52,087 nt of DNA from Chloroflexota bacterium. GTDB taxonomy: Bacteria; Chloroflexota; UBA6077. Position 1 is the first letter of the stretch. The number at the start of each line of letters is the position of its first letter. The stretch is from contig JAJZRD010000004.1 of the NCBI GenBank assembly GCA_021845945.1, positions 1 through 52,087 on the forward strand, in the 5' to 3' direction. Positions 20,184 through 28,118 of this stretch are shown here, in pieces. The position numbers and the translations under genes are program-made. The notes under the pieces were generated by a model. It was not told where the DNA came from and made no database searches. It was given only the letters and a program-made list of their open reading frames with translations.

Positions 20184-20993
20184 CTAGCTGCCCGAACGCA
20201 CCCGATGATCGGCGGAATGGCTCACCCGCAACCCGTGGGCGAAGCCCTCCGGCCAGATGGCCATGATCTCCTCCCCCGCCGCCTGCAGGGCACGGAGAAA
20301 CTCGAGCCGGCGTTCCAGGGGGAACCGGAAGGTCGGCGCGACGATGTCGATGGCGCCCAGCGGCGCCCCAGTCACCCGGTGCCTCAACGGCACGGCGACG
20401 GCAGCCACGTGGGGGATCAACTCCTCCTCCTGGGTTGCGTAGCCGAGGGAAGAGGCCCGCTCCAGCTCGGCCCGCAGCGTGCCCAGATCGGTGATGGTGC
20501 GATCGGTCAGGGCCTGGAGCCCCTGCCGGGCCACGATGCCCGTGGCCTCATCCAGGTGGAAGGCGCTGAGCCACGCCTTTCCGGCGGCGCTGGCGTGCAG
20601 GGCCATCACCCGCCCCATCAGCGACTTCACCGCGATCCGGGCATCCCCCTCGGCCTTGGCGATGACGTACAGCTGCTCGCCGTCGCCCGCCGACAGCTGC
20701 ACCAGCTCCCCCACCTCGGCCGCCAGCCGGCTGAGGATGGGCTGGGAGCTACCGGGGAAGCCGAGCCGGTCGGTGAGGCGGTTGACCAGGGCCAGCAGCT
20801 TCAGGGTTAGCTCGTACCGGCCGGTGATGGGGTTCTTGACCAGGTAGCCGGCGCCCTCGAGGGTGCTGAGGAGCCGGAAGGTGGAGCCCTTGTTGATCTC
20901 CAGCCGTAGGCTCAGGTCGCTCACACCGATACCGTCGGGGGAATCCACCAGGATCTCGAAGATCTCCATCACCTGGCTAACAGCACCAACCAT
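20184..20993 (-). CDS. IclR-family regulator of the histidine utilization operon
   Basis: This 269-residue IclR-family protein has an N-terminal winged helix (about 1-65, with GVSDLSLRLEINKGSTFRLLSTLEGAGYL as helix-turn-helix) and a C-terminal ligand-binding domain (about 80-255, HASAAGKAWLSA and AVPLRHRVTGAPLGAIDIVAP). Start chosen: ATG at 20,993 with AAGGG upstream; the 35 codons before it read through the operator. As the first gene of the operon, behind a good promoter and palindromic sites, it probably regulates itself and the hut genes, with urocanate or an imidazole compound as the likely effector (inference). Confidence 0.93.
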   Translation of the reverse strand: MVGAVSQVMEIFEILVDSPDGIGVSDLSLRLEINKGSTFRLLSTLEGAGYLVKNPITGRYELTLKLLALVNRLTDRLGFPGSSQPILSRLAAEVGELVQLSAGDGEQLYVIAKAEGDARIAVKSLMGRVMALHASAAGKAWLSAFHLDEATGIVARQGLQALTDRTITDLGTLRAELERASSLGYATQEEELIPHVAAVAVPLRHRVTGAPLGAIDIVAPTFRFPLERRLEFLRALQAAGEEIMAIWPEGFAHGLRVSHSADHRVRSGS

Positions 20994-21029
20994 CGTGACC
21001 CTTCCCGGAAGCCGCGGCGGCGAGGATGC

Positions 21030-21060
21030 GCAACAGGATTGCACCATGCAACCGAGTTGC
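21030..21060 (-). promoter_or_regulatory. Probable IclR operator array
   Basis: Three overlapping palindromes share GCAA/TTGC half-sites: GCAACAGGATTGC (21,030-21,042), TTGCACCATGCAA (21,039-21,051) and GCAACCGAGTTGC (21,048-21,060). The last two are perfect 5-bp arms around 3 bases. They lie between the promoter and the iclR start, where a bound repressor would block transcription. Confidence 0.75.
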
Positions 21061-21069
21061 TTCGGACGG

Positions 21070-21098
21070 ATTGTAGGAGGAATCGAGGGCGGCGTCAA
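21070..21098 (-). promoter_or_regulatory. Sigma70-type promoter of the iclR-hut-liv operon
   Basis: On the minus strand, TTGACG (21,093-21,098) and TACAAT (21,070-21,075) are separated by exactly 17 bases. The transcript would start near 21,063, at the edge of the operator array. Confidence 0.8.
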
Positions 21099-21383
21099 GC
21101 CCCAGACGACCGGCGTCCTTCGCCCCGCAATCGCACGACCGAGACTGGTCCTTCGCCGCCGTGGCCTGCGGCGGCGTCTCAGGAGGCCCGCTCCACTCCC
21201 ATCGCCCGCGGCCTCTTCGGTGCCCCGCGGGGTGGGCCAGGATCCGGCCCGCTACGCCGCCTCTTTTCCCCGATCCTCGGAGGGCGGCTCGGCCTCCTGA
21301 TCGATCCCCGTGAAGATTATGCCCGGGCTCCACGGGGTACCCAGGAGGGGCAGGAGGAGAAGTGCCGAAAAGAGGCCACCATC
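21099..21383. other. Gap between the hut promoter and sbcC
   Basis: I see no gene in these 285 bases. A hairpin with 7-bp arms CGCCGCC/GGCGGCG lies at 21,154-21,176 and could end the sbcDC transcript. No T-run follows. Confidence 0.4.
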
Positions 21384-23090
21384 CTACGGCCGGGGCAGGC
21401 TGCTATCCACCACCCGCCCCTCCCGCATCACGAGCCGGTGCTGGAAGGCGGCCAGGTCGAAGGAGCGATTGTGGGAGATGACGAAGATCTGGCTGAAGCT
21501 CTCCGCTACCCGGCCGGAGGTGAGTAGCTGAACCAGGGCCTCCGTCCGGGGTCCGTCGAAGGAGCTGAGGGGCTCGTCCAGGAAGAGGAAGCCCGGCGTG
21601 GCCCCCAGCTCCTGGGGCAGGGTGGCCAGGGCGAAGGAGAGGCGGAGCGCCAGGGAGAACTGGTCCCTGGCTCCTCCCGAGAAGACGCTCTTGGAAACGT
21701 AGCGACCGGCAGCGTCGTCCCACACCTCGGTCTGGTAATCCTCGGCGATCCGCGCCTCGTGGTACCGGCCGGCGGTCAGCAGGGGAAGGATCTGCCCCAG
21801 GTTTCGTTCGGTGTTGGGCAGCACCATGCGAACCATGCGCTCCACGGCCCCCTCCACCAGGAGGGCGGCCCGGCGCCTCACCTCCAGCTCGCGGGCCAGC
21901 TTCCGCAGATGGAGCCGGCACGCCTCCACCTCGGGGGCGCCCAAGTCTCCCATCCTCTCCCCCAGTCTCCTGTGCCGGCCCTTCAGCTCGCCCATCTTCG
22001 CCACCAGAAGGTCCCGCTGCAGGGCCAGCTGGGACTCCCCTTGGGCCGCCTTGCCGGCCAGCTCGCCCATGGAACGGAAAGAGACCACCGCCATCAGCAC
22101 CGGCACGACCATCGGGGGGAGCACCCAGAGGGCAGCCTGGCGACCCGAGGCGAAGAGGGCCGCGGCGAGAAGCAGTATCAGCCCGCTCCCCGCCAGGGCG
22201 AGAATACCCCGCCGCCTAAGCGAGGCCCGGGAGGTCCGGACGGCCGCGAGGTCGGCAGCGATCTTTGCCCAGGCTCTCTCCCCAGCTTCTGCCGATCGAG
22301 GAATCGAGGCTTCAGCCGGATCGTCCCCATTCATTTGGGAGGGCGAGGCTCCTGCCGAGCCGGTCGACGGCCTCGTCGGGGATGGCTCGGGAGGACCCTC
22401 GCCCTCCCGCCGTGGCAACGGAGCGCCTCGCAGCGCCGCCTCCAGATCGGCCCTCTCCGAGGCCACGTCGGGCAGCTGAGCCGCCACCTCGGCCATCTCC
22501 AAACGATCCCTGGCCTCGGCCAGCATCCGCTCGTCCTGGAGGGTGACCTTGAACCGGTCGGCCAGCTCCGTCAGCCGCTCCAGGTTCAGCAGCTTCCGCA
22601 GCGAGTCCCTCCGCTGCCCGCCGGCCAGGTCCTCAAGCTTGGAGAGCTTCTTCTGCTCCACGAAGCAGGAGTTCAGCAGCGCCTCGCCGTCCAGCCCGCC
22701 CAGCTCCTCGACCACTCGGGCGTTGACGGCCAGAACCCCGGCCACCCGCTCCTCCGGCGCCCCGGCAGGACGCACCACCAGGCTAGCCTGGCTGGGCTTC
22801 CCCCGGGCCAACCCGCGGCGGACCTCCAGCTCGGTCTCGCCCACCTCCAGCAGCAGCTCGACGGTAGCGGACTCCGCCTCGTAGTGGATCACGCTCTCCA
22901 GGTTCCCCCTCCCCCTGCCCTCGGTGGCCAGGGGGACGCCGTAGAGGGCGTAGAAGACGCTCTCGAAGAGGGTGGACTTGCCCGATTCGTTCAGACCCTC
23001 CACCAGCACGCTCCCCTGCCGAGGGAAGGCCAGATCCAGCTGCCGCAGCAGCTTGAAGTTCTCGACCCGAAGCCTCTTGAGAAGGATCAC
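21384..23090 (-). CDS. SbcC/Rad50-like AAA ATPase with a membrane hairpin (YhaN-like)
   Basis: This 568-residue ATPase has an ABC-type head split in two: Walker A GLNESGKST (residues 32-40) at the N-terminus, and signature FSGGARDQFSLALRLSFA plus Walker B FLFLDEPLSSFD near the C-terminus. It is short for the family, and the middle has no CxxC zinc hook. In place of the hook region there are two adjacent hydrophobic segments (about residues 300-345, ILALAGSGLILLLAAALF and WVLPPMVVPVLMAVVSF), as in Bacillus YhaN. The GTG start overlaps the stop of the nuclease gene (GTGA). Residues about 228-251 are encoded by a hairpin-forming repeat. Likely role: ATP-gated partner of the nuclease in DNA-end processing, possibly at the membrane. 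YhaN-like is a topology-based guess. Confidence 0.85.
   Translation of the reverse strand: MILLKRLRVENFKLLRQLDLAFPRQGSVLVEGLNESGKSTLFESVFYALYGVPLATEGRGRGNLESVIHYEAESATVELLLEVGETELEVRRGLARGKPSQASLVVRPAGAPEERVAGVLAVNARVVEELGGLDGEALLNSCFVEQKKLSKLEDLAGGQRRDSLRKLLNLERLTELADRFKVTLQDERMLAEARDRLEMAEVAAQLPDVASERADLEAALRGAPLPRREGEGPPEPSPTRPSTGSAGASPSQMNGDDPAEASIPRSAEAGERAWAKIAADLAAVRTSRASLRRRGILALAGSGLILLLAAALFASGRQAALWVLPPMVVPVLMAVVSFRSMGELAGKAAQGESQLALQRDLLVAKMGELKGRHRRLGERMGDLGAPEVEACRLHLRKLARELEVRRRAALLVEGAVERMVRMVLPNTERNLGQILPLLTAGRYHEARIAEDYQTEVWDDAAGRYVSKSVFSGGARDQFSLALRLSFALATLPQELGATPGFLFLDEPLSSFDGPRTEALVQLLTSGRVAESFSQIFVISHNRSFDLAAFQHRLVMREGRVVDSSLPRP
22337..22408. repeat. Palindromic element inside sbcC, in frame
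   Basis: The arms at 22,337-22,361 and 22,384-22,408 are 25 bases long and pair with two mismatches (arm core GGGAGGGCGAGG). The element adds 24 codons to the coiled-coil part, read in part as GSAGASPS, a peptide style typical of repeats read through as protein. Confidence 0.75.
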
Positions 23091-24280
23091 TGGTACTCCT
23101 CCAGGATCGCTCGGGTGGCTTCCTCGATGAGAGCCCTCTCCTGCTCGCTGGTGGCCGCTTCCCACTGCTCCCGGGCGTACCGGGCCAACTCCTCCCGCTG
23201 GGAGAGCCTGCCGCCTCGAGCAATCGAGGGGATCTGCGCGTCCTCCACGTACAGGCCGGTGGTGTCCAGATCCAGGAAGAAGCAGCGAGCCGCACCGTAC
23301 TCGGCGATCTCCCTCAACCGAAGGTCGTGGTAGCGCTGGCGGGAGATGGGGCCCTCCAGCGACACCCGCACCATGGCCTCCCGCCGGCAAACCTCTTCCA
23401 TGCGGGCCATCACCCTCTCGGCGGGATCTTCCTCCAACTCCGAGGTGGGGATCACCAACTGCTCCCGGGGCTGGCACTCCACCGGTAGCTGCTGAAGCTT
23501 CGGCGGCCGGCCCGGCTCGGCCTCTACGTAGACGAAGCCCGGACGAGCCTCCACCTCGGCGAAGGTCATCCGCTCCGTCGCACCGGGCACCACCACCGTC
23601 CTTTCGCCCCAGCGGAAGGCCGCGAAGCGGTGGACGTGGCCCACCAGCAGGCAGTCGACGCCCTCCAGCTTCTCCACCGTCTGCCGCCGCACGATCGGCT
23701 CCGGGGCACCCGGGTACACGTGTCCCTCCAGGCTGCCGTGGAGCAGCAGGAGGGTCACGTCGGCCTCAGGCCGCCACTCCAACCCCTCCAGAGGATCCGA
23801 TCCGGCCGGTGCGGTAGGGTCGGGTGGCATCCCACCCACGGCGACCCGCATCCCCTCGATCTCGAAGGTCTCGGCATCCACCCACGTCGTAGAGACGCGA
23901 CATGTCGCGTCTCTACCATCCCCAGCCGGATCGCCCAGCAGTCGCAGGCCGCCGAGACGGGCGAAGCTCCCCTGAGGGGTTGCCGGGGACCGGCCGTTCC
24001 GCATCCGAGTGGTATCGTGGTTGCCGCCGATGCCCAGGGAGCGCACTCCCGCCGCCCGCAGGCGGGCGAGCTGCTCGGCCACGAACTGCCGCTCCACGTT
24101 GCGGGGCTCGGGGGAATCGAAGAGGTCGCCCACCTGAAGGAAGAGGTGGGCCCGCTGCTCCAGGGCGTAGTCCACCGCCGCGGCGAAACCCCGGCGCAGC
24201 CATGTCCGCCGCTCTTCCAGCCTCTGAGGGAACATCCTGTCGTAGTGCCGGCCCAGGTGGTTGTCGGCCGTCACCACCAT
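23087..24280 (-). CDS. SbcD/YhaO-like metallophosphoesterase (DNA nuclease subunit)
   Basis: This calcineurin-like nuclease has about 397 residues. Metal-binding motifs in order: TADNHLGRHYD, VGDLFDS, GGNHDTTR, LLLHGS and VGHVHRF, the classical five blocks of Mre11/SbcD. It should cut DNA ends with Mn, gated by the ATPase encoded directly downstream (four-base overlap). The start is uncertain: ATG at 24,280 (MVVTADNHLG) is used, although a GGAGG lies 18 bases upstream; the open frame reaches a TTG at 24,337. Residues about 121-131 (GRDATCRVST) come from a 28-base palindrome inserted in frame between the nuclease core strands. Confidence 0.9.
   Translation of the reverse strand: MVVTADNHLGRHYDRMFPQRLEERRTWLRRGFAAAVDYALEQRAHLFLQVGDLFDSPEPRNVERQFVAEQLARLRAAGVRSLGIGGNHDTTRMRNGRSPATPQGSFARLGGLRLLGDPAGDGRDATCRVSTTWVDAETFEIEGMRVAVGGMPPDPTAPAGSDPLEGLEWRPEADVTLLLLHGSLEGHVYPGAPEPIVRRQTVEKLEGVDCLLVGHVHRFAAFRWGERTVVVPGATERMTFAEVEARPGFVYVEAEPGRPPKLQQLPVECQPREQLVIPTSELEEDPAERVMARMEEVCRREAMVRVSLEGPISRQRYHDLRLREIAEYGAARCFFLDLDTTGLYVEDAQIPSIARGGRLSQREELARYAREQWEAATSEQERALIEEATRAILEEYQ
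23889..23916. repeat. 28-bp perfect palindrome inside sbcD, in frame
   Basis: Each half is 14 bases (GTAGAGACGCGACA and its reverse complement). It is translated as part of GRDATCRVST. A perfect 28-base palindrome within a coding region is a typical sign of a mobile palindromic element. Confidence 0.85.
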
Positions 24281-24398
24281 GCGGATGGCGATGGCTATCC
24301 TCCGGAAGTCGATGATCGGTGCTGAGGAAACCCGCAACCCCGCGGATTCTACGGGATTCTAGCACTTTCGTTCGAGTACCGTAGGGGGCGTCGACGAT

Positions 24399-24526
24399 GT
24401 AGGGCAGGGCGCTCTGCCCTGCCGCCCGGACAGCGGCCGGCCCGGCATAGGGCGGGGTCTTGTACCCCGCCGCCCGGACAACCACGACCGGCGGGCGGCG
24501 GGGGATAAACCCCCACCCTACGTCAT
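24399..24526. repeat. Composite palindromic repeats before sbcD
   Basis: It contains GGGCAGGGCGCTCTGCCCTG (also near 13,571), GGCGGGGTCTTGTACCCCGC and GGGGGATAAACCCCC; the last two recur together at 31,115-31,188 after malQ. No gene is seen in 24,281-24,581 apart from these repeats, which lie between the zinc-ribbon gene and the nuclease gene on the same strand. Confidence 0.8.
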
Positions 24527-24581
24527 CGAGGCCATCGACCGGGGGCGGGCGAGGACGCGTGCTCCCGGCAAGAGACGGCCG

Positions 24582-24773
24582 CTACCTCGTCGGGTGCATC
24601 GAGCAGCCGGTGCAACCCTCGCAGCTCCTCCCGGGCACCAATCCCCAACAACGGGGGCAACGGGTCACCATCGGATCGTCGACCGCGTAGCCGCACTGAG
24701 GGCATCGACGCAGGCCGCAGGCCTCGACGACCGTCTCGTCTATCCGCTGGGATCGTTCTTCCTTCTTGGCCAT
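24582..24773 (-). CDS. Small zinc-ribbon protein downstream of feoB
   Basis: This 63-residue protein has nine cysteines: two CPxC knuckles (CPQCGYAV and CPRCWGLVP) and a C-terminal CEGCTGCSMH. The knuckles form a zinc ribbon; the tail could be a second metal site. It starts 20 bases after feoB on the same strand, so it is probably expressed with the iron transporter. Feo operons often carry a third small gene (FeoC or Cys-rich types); this one does not look like the winged-helix FeoC. I do not know its function. The ribosome binding site is weak. Confidence 0.7.
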   Translation of the reverse strand: MAKKEERSQRIDETVVEACGLRRCPQCGYAVDDPMVTRCPRCWGLVPGRSCEGCTGCSMHPTR

Positions 24774-24793
24774 GGCTTACATCCAGCACCCCG

Positions 24794-26671
24794 TTAGATC
24801 AGCAATTGGGAAATCACCCCGCCCACCGCGAAGGCGGCCACGAGGCAACCGACCCACACCACCGCGGCCTCCCGCCAGCCCCGCTCCTTGAACAGCATCA
24901 TCACCGAGGCGATGCAGGGAACGAACAGGGTCACGGTGACCAGGGCCACCAGGGTCTGCTGGGGCGTCAACTGCATGTTCAGCAGCCCGGCGGCGCCGTA
25001 GTCCCGGCGGACGAAGCCCATCACGAAGGCCGTGGCGGCTTCCTTGGGCAGCTGCATCCACCCCACCGTCAGCGGCGACAGCAGATCCTGAACCCCCTGG
25101 AGCCAACCGGTGATCTGGGCGACGCTCAGCAGCACCGACCCGATCGCGAAAAGGGGCCCGGCATCGGAGAGGAACATCTGCACCTTGCTGAGGGTCTTCC
25201 GCAGCACGTTCCCCGTGCGGGGTATCCGCAGGGGTGGCAGATCGATCAGCAGCCCGGTGGATTTCCCGGGCATCATCTGGTTCAGCAGGGTCCCCACGAT
25301 CACCAGGATGGCCACGATGATGGCGCTGTAGAGGAGCGCGAAGCCCGGCCCCAGGGCCGCCAGCATCGCCGTGATCACCGCCAACTGGGCGGAGCATGGG
25401 ATGGTGAGCCCCAGCAGCGCCACGGCGATCCGCCGCTCCCGCTGCGAGCCGAGGATGCGGGTGGTCATGGTGGCCATGGTGACGCAGCCCAGCCCCAGGA
25501 TCATCGGCACGATGGCCCGGCCGTTCAGCCCCAAGCCTGTCAGCGCCCGGTCCACCAGGGTCGCGAGGCGGGGCAGGTAGCCGGAGTCCTCCATCACCGC
25601 CAGCGCCAGGTAGAAGCCGATCACCAGCGGAAGCAGCAGCCCCAACAGGTAGGTGACCGTCATGGTGAAGAGACCGAACTCGCCCGCCAGCACCGTGGCG
25701 AGAGGGGAGTCGGGCGCCAGGAAGCGCTCCACCAGCCCCCGGACGAAGGGCTCGTAGACGCCCTTCATGACCGTCTTCTCGGTGAAGCCCACCACCTGCT
25801 GGGCTACCAGGAAGCCAATCAGGTAGTAGAGGACCACCAGCACGCCGCCGAGGATGGGGATCCCCGTGAGGGGCTGCACCATCCATCGACCCAGCCTCTC
25901 CGCGAAGCCCCCCTCCTCACGGGTATCGAGCACCACTCGAGAGACCAGATCGTTGACCCGCTGCCGCCGGTGGAGGTACAGCTCCTCCCGAGCGCCCTGG
26001 GGCTTCAGGCCGGCCCTGGCCGCCACCTCCAGGTCCCCCTCGGCCGCCAGCAGCAGCTCCGGGTTGGGAGCGGTGGAGCCGTACCAGGACTTCAGCTTCG
26101 CCAGCAGGCTGGGATCGACCCTTCCCGGTCGGGCGTGGCAAATGACGTCCTTCAGTTCATCCATGCCCCGCCCCTGAACGGCAACGGTGGGAACCACCGG
26201 CACCCCCAGCGTCTCCTCCAGCTGCCCCACGTCTATCTTGAGCCCCTGGGCCTCCACCTCGTCCATCATGTTCAGGGCCACCACCAGGGGTATCCCCATG
26301 TCGATCAGCTGCTGGGTCAGGAAGAGGTCTCGCTCCAGGTGGACGGCATCGACGATGTTCACCACCAGGTCGGACTTCAGGATGATGTCGCGGGCGACCC
26401 GCTCCTCGTCGTTGAAGGAGGCGACGCCGTAGATGCCGGGGGTGTCGACGATCAGGTCGTCCCCCCAGCGTCCCTGGGCGATGTCGACGGTGGTTCCGGG
26501 GAAGTTGGAGACGTCTACGTAGATTCCGGTGAGGGCGTTGAAGAAAACGGACTTGCCGGTGTTGGGGTTGCCGACCAGGACGATCCGCCGGGCCGGCGAG
26601 AAGAGAGGTCCACGCCCCCCATGGTGTCTGTGCCCGTGGCCCAGGGTCACACCGCCGTGGTGGGCATGCAT
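24794..26671 (-). CDS. feoB: Ferrous iron transporter FeoB
   Basis: This 625-residue protein has an N-terminal G domain (G1 GNPNTGKS, G2-region FPGTTVD, G3 DTPG, G4 NMMD), a spacer helical domain to about 240, and a polytopic membrane domain with two Gate motifs (LPLVIGFYLALAVMEDSGYLPRL and VPCIASVMMLFKERG). It imports Fe2+ under GTP control. Before the G domain is an unusual His/Gly-rich stretch (MHAHHGGVTLGHGHRHHGG) that could bind metal. It is short compared with E. coli FeoB (773) but normal for this group. The feoA stop and feoB ATG overlap (TAATG). Confidence 0.96.
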   Translation of the reverse strand: MHAHHGGVTLGHGHRHHGGRGPLFSPARRIVLVGNPNTGKSVFFNALTGIYVDVSNFPGTTVDIAQGRWGDDLIVDTPGIYGVASFNDEERVARDIILKSDLVVNIVDAVHLERDLFLTQQLIDMGIPLVVALNMMDEVEAQGLKIDVGQLEETLGVPVVPTVAVQGRGMDELKDVICHARPGRVDPSLLAKLKSWYGSTAPNPELLLAAEGDLEVAARAGLKPQGAREELYLHRRQRVNDLVSRVVLDTREEGGFAERLGRWMVQPLTGIPILGGVLVVLYYLIGFLVAQQVVGFTEKTVMKGVYEPFVRGLVERFLAPDSPLATVLAGEFGLFTMTVTYLLGLLLPLVIGFYLALAVMEDSGYLPRLATLVDRALTGLGLNGRAIVPMILGLGCVTMATMTTRILGSQRERRIAVALLGLTIPCSAQLAVITAMLAALGPGFALLYSAIIVAILVIVGTLLNQMMPGKSTGLLIDLPPLRIPRTGNVLRKTLSKVQMFLSDAGPLFAIGSVLLSVAQITGWLQGVQDLLSPLTVGWMQLPKEAATAFVMGFVRRDYGAAGLLNMQLTPQQTLVALVTVTLFVPCIASVMMLFKERGWREAAVVWVGCLVAAFAVGGVISQLLI

Positions 26672-26889
26672 TACAGGGCCTCGACGCTGATGCTGCGGGC
26701 GATGCCGCGGCCGATGGCGATCTCCTGCCGGCCCCGACGTATGACTACAGGTCCGGCCGGGAGCTTCTCGGCGCAGCGCACGTCGGCGCCCTCGCCGATG
26801 CCGAAGCGGATAGCCTGGAACCGAACCTGGGGATCGTCGATCTTGAGAATGCGAACGCGGTCGCCGCGTCGAACCATGTCCAGGGTCAT
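26671..26889 (-). CDS. feoA: FeoA SH3-like protein
   Basis: This 72-residue SH3-like domain (MTLDMVRRGDRVRILKI at the start; AIGRGIARSISVEAL at the end) is the cytosolic partner of FeoB. ATG with GGAGGGACAACG upstream; the 25 codons before it are upstream leader. It is first in feoA-feoB-zinc ribbon and is preceded by a promoter overlapped by a Fur-type half-site (26,936-26,964). Confidence 0.93.
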   Translation of the reverse strand: MTLDMVRRGDRVRILKIDDPQVRFQAIRFGIGEGADVRCAEKLPAGPVVIRRGRQEIAIGRGIARSISVEAL

Positions 26890-26935
26890 CGTTGTCCCTC
26901 CTTCAGAGTGGGCGGCCCCGCGCCTGCCTGAAGCC

Positions 26936-26964
26936 AGTGTACTGCTATTGCGATCCATTTGCAA
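26936..26964 (-). promoter_or_regulatory. feoA promoter with overlapping Fur-like site
   Basis: On the minus strand, TTGCAA (26,959-26,964) and TACACT (26,936-26,941) are 17 bases apart. The -35 region is part of TTGCAAATGGATCGCAA (26,948-26,964), whose TTGCAAATG half is repeated exactly in the fur promoter region. A regulator shared by both genes, most simply Fur itself, would bind here. Confidence 0.65.
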
Positions 26965-27061
26965 CTACCTGGCGACGGATCCCCATCGCCGCCGGCGATG
27001 GTCCTCTTGATGGCCGGCGGCGTTGACCCCTGCGGGGACGGTCGCCGGCAGGAACCGACTG

Positions 27062-27526
27062 CTACGAGAGCTGTCTCCCCGCCACGGCCCCACGGCAGCC
27101 GTTGCAGACGCCGACGAAATCGATCTGTCCCCGCTCGATGGTGAAGTCGTGGGGCTTCGCCGCCAGCGTCTTCATCCTCTCCACCACCGCTCCCGACACC
27201 TCCGTCACCCCGCCGCACACCCGGCACAGCAGGTGGCAGTGCTCCTGGGGGCTCCTGGATTCGTAGTGGTGGTGCTCGTCCCACAGGTGGAGCTCGTCCA
27301 CCAGCTTCAGCTGCTTCAGCAGTCCCAGGGTCCGGTACACCGTGGAGAGGCTGATCCTCTCCCCCCGATCCCTCGCCCGGCGATGGATCTCCTCGGCATC
27401 GAGGTGCTCCTCGGACTGCTGGATGATCTCCAGGAGGGCCGCCCGCTGGGACGTCATCCGCCGCCCCGTGGTGTTGATGGCCCGCCGCGCCGTCGAACTC
27501 AGCTGTTCCGTCGACTCCGTTGTCAT
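27062..27526 (-). CDS. fur: Fur-family ferric uptake regulator
   Basis: This 154-residue regulator has a winged helix with RMTSQRAALLEIIQQSEEHLDAEEIHRRA and STVYRTLGLLKQLKLVDELHL, followed by the dimer domain with HHHYESRSPQEHCHLLCRVCGGVTEV (regulatory metal and one CxxC) and CNGC near the C-terminus (second CxxC; structural zinc). Start chosen: ATG at 27,526 behind GGGGAATGGG. It lies upstream of feoAB on the same strand with its own promoter. Fur is favoured over Zur or PerR by the adjacent feo operon, but the paralogues cannot be separated by eye. Confidence 0.9.
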   Translation of the reverse strand: MTTESTEQLSSTARRAINTTGRRMTSQRAALLEIIQQSEEHLDAEEIHRRARDRGERISLSTVYRTLGLLKQLKLVDELHLWDEHHHYESRSPQEHCHLLCRVCGGVTEVSGAVVERMKTLAAKPHDFTIERGQIDFVGVCNGCRGAVAGRQLS

Positions 27527-27539
27527 CCCATTCCCCTTG

Positions 27540-27589
27540 TTGCAAGGAGTTTTCATTTGCAATTGTACCACCCGGCGCGAAGTTGTCAA
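27540..27589 (-). promoter_or_regulatory. fur promoter and autoregulatory site
   Basis: On the minus strand, TTGACA (27,584-27,589) and TACAAT (27,562-27,567) are 16 bases apart, close to consensus. TTGCAA flanks the interval 27,540-27,562 on both sides, and its TTGCAAATG start overlaps the end of the -10 element and the likely start site. Position and match with the feoA site suggest autoregulation. Confidence 0.75.
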
Positions 27590-27768
27590 GATCTTGAACC
27601 AGGGTCTTCCGATGGAGCTCGGCCGGCCGGCCGGCCCGAAACGTGCACCTCCGACTGTCGAACCTTTCCGGCCCGACGGACCTTCGGCGGTGGCCGCCCT
27701 GCGGCAGCAGGACGGCTAGGCCGGCAGCTCCGAGCCGCCGGGCCCCCGGGTCCTCAGGAGTCCGATCC

Positions 27769-28029
27769 GTGGGGAGAAAAGCCGAAGAGCGGCAACCGAA
27801 ATTCGACCTATCGGAGGCAGCCGACATCATCGGCGCCGACGCGGCCGACCAAACCTCCGGCACGCCGGAGACGCCCGATGAATGGATAGAGGAGCAGCCG
27901 CTGGTCGACGAGCCGACTCGCCCCCTGGACGCCGGCGAGCCCTCTCCCTTCCAGCCGGCGGCCGCCACCCCTGCTTCCGAGGAATCCCCTGAGCCGGAGC
28001 GCGGGGACGAGAAGCACGATCAGGGTTAG
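27769..28029 (+). CDS. Small acidic low-complexity protein
   Basis: This putative 86-residue protein is rich in Asp, Glu, Pro and Ala (DEWIEEQPLVDEPTRPLD, SEESPEPERGDEKHD), with no hydrophobic core after the first 35 residues, so probably disordered. GTG start with AGGAG eight bases upstream. Codon use fits the neighbours. I recognise no family. The upstream gap (27,590-27,768) holds a run of GGCC units at about 27,621-27,638 and nothing else I can name. Confidence 0.45.
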   Translation: MGRKAEERQPKFDLSEAADIIGADAADQTSGTPETPDEWIEEQPLVDEPTRPLDAGEPSPFQPAAATPASEESPEPERGDEKHDQG

Positions 28030-28118
28030 CCTTGGGCGGCCCGTCTGGAGGGGGCACCCACCCCTGAGGCTCCCAATTTGCGGTAGATGGCCTATGTCTT
28101 CCGGAAAAGGGGGCCAAG

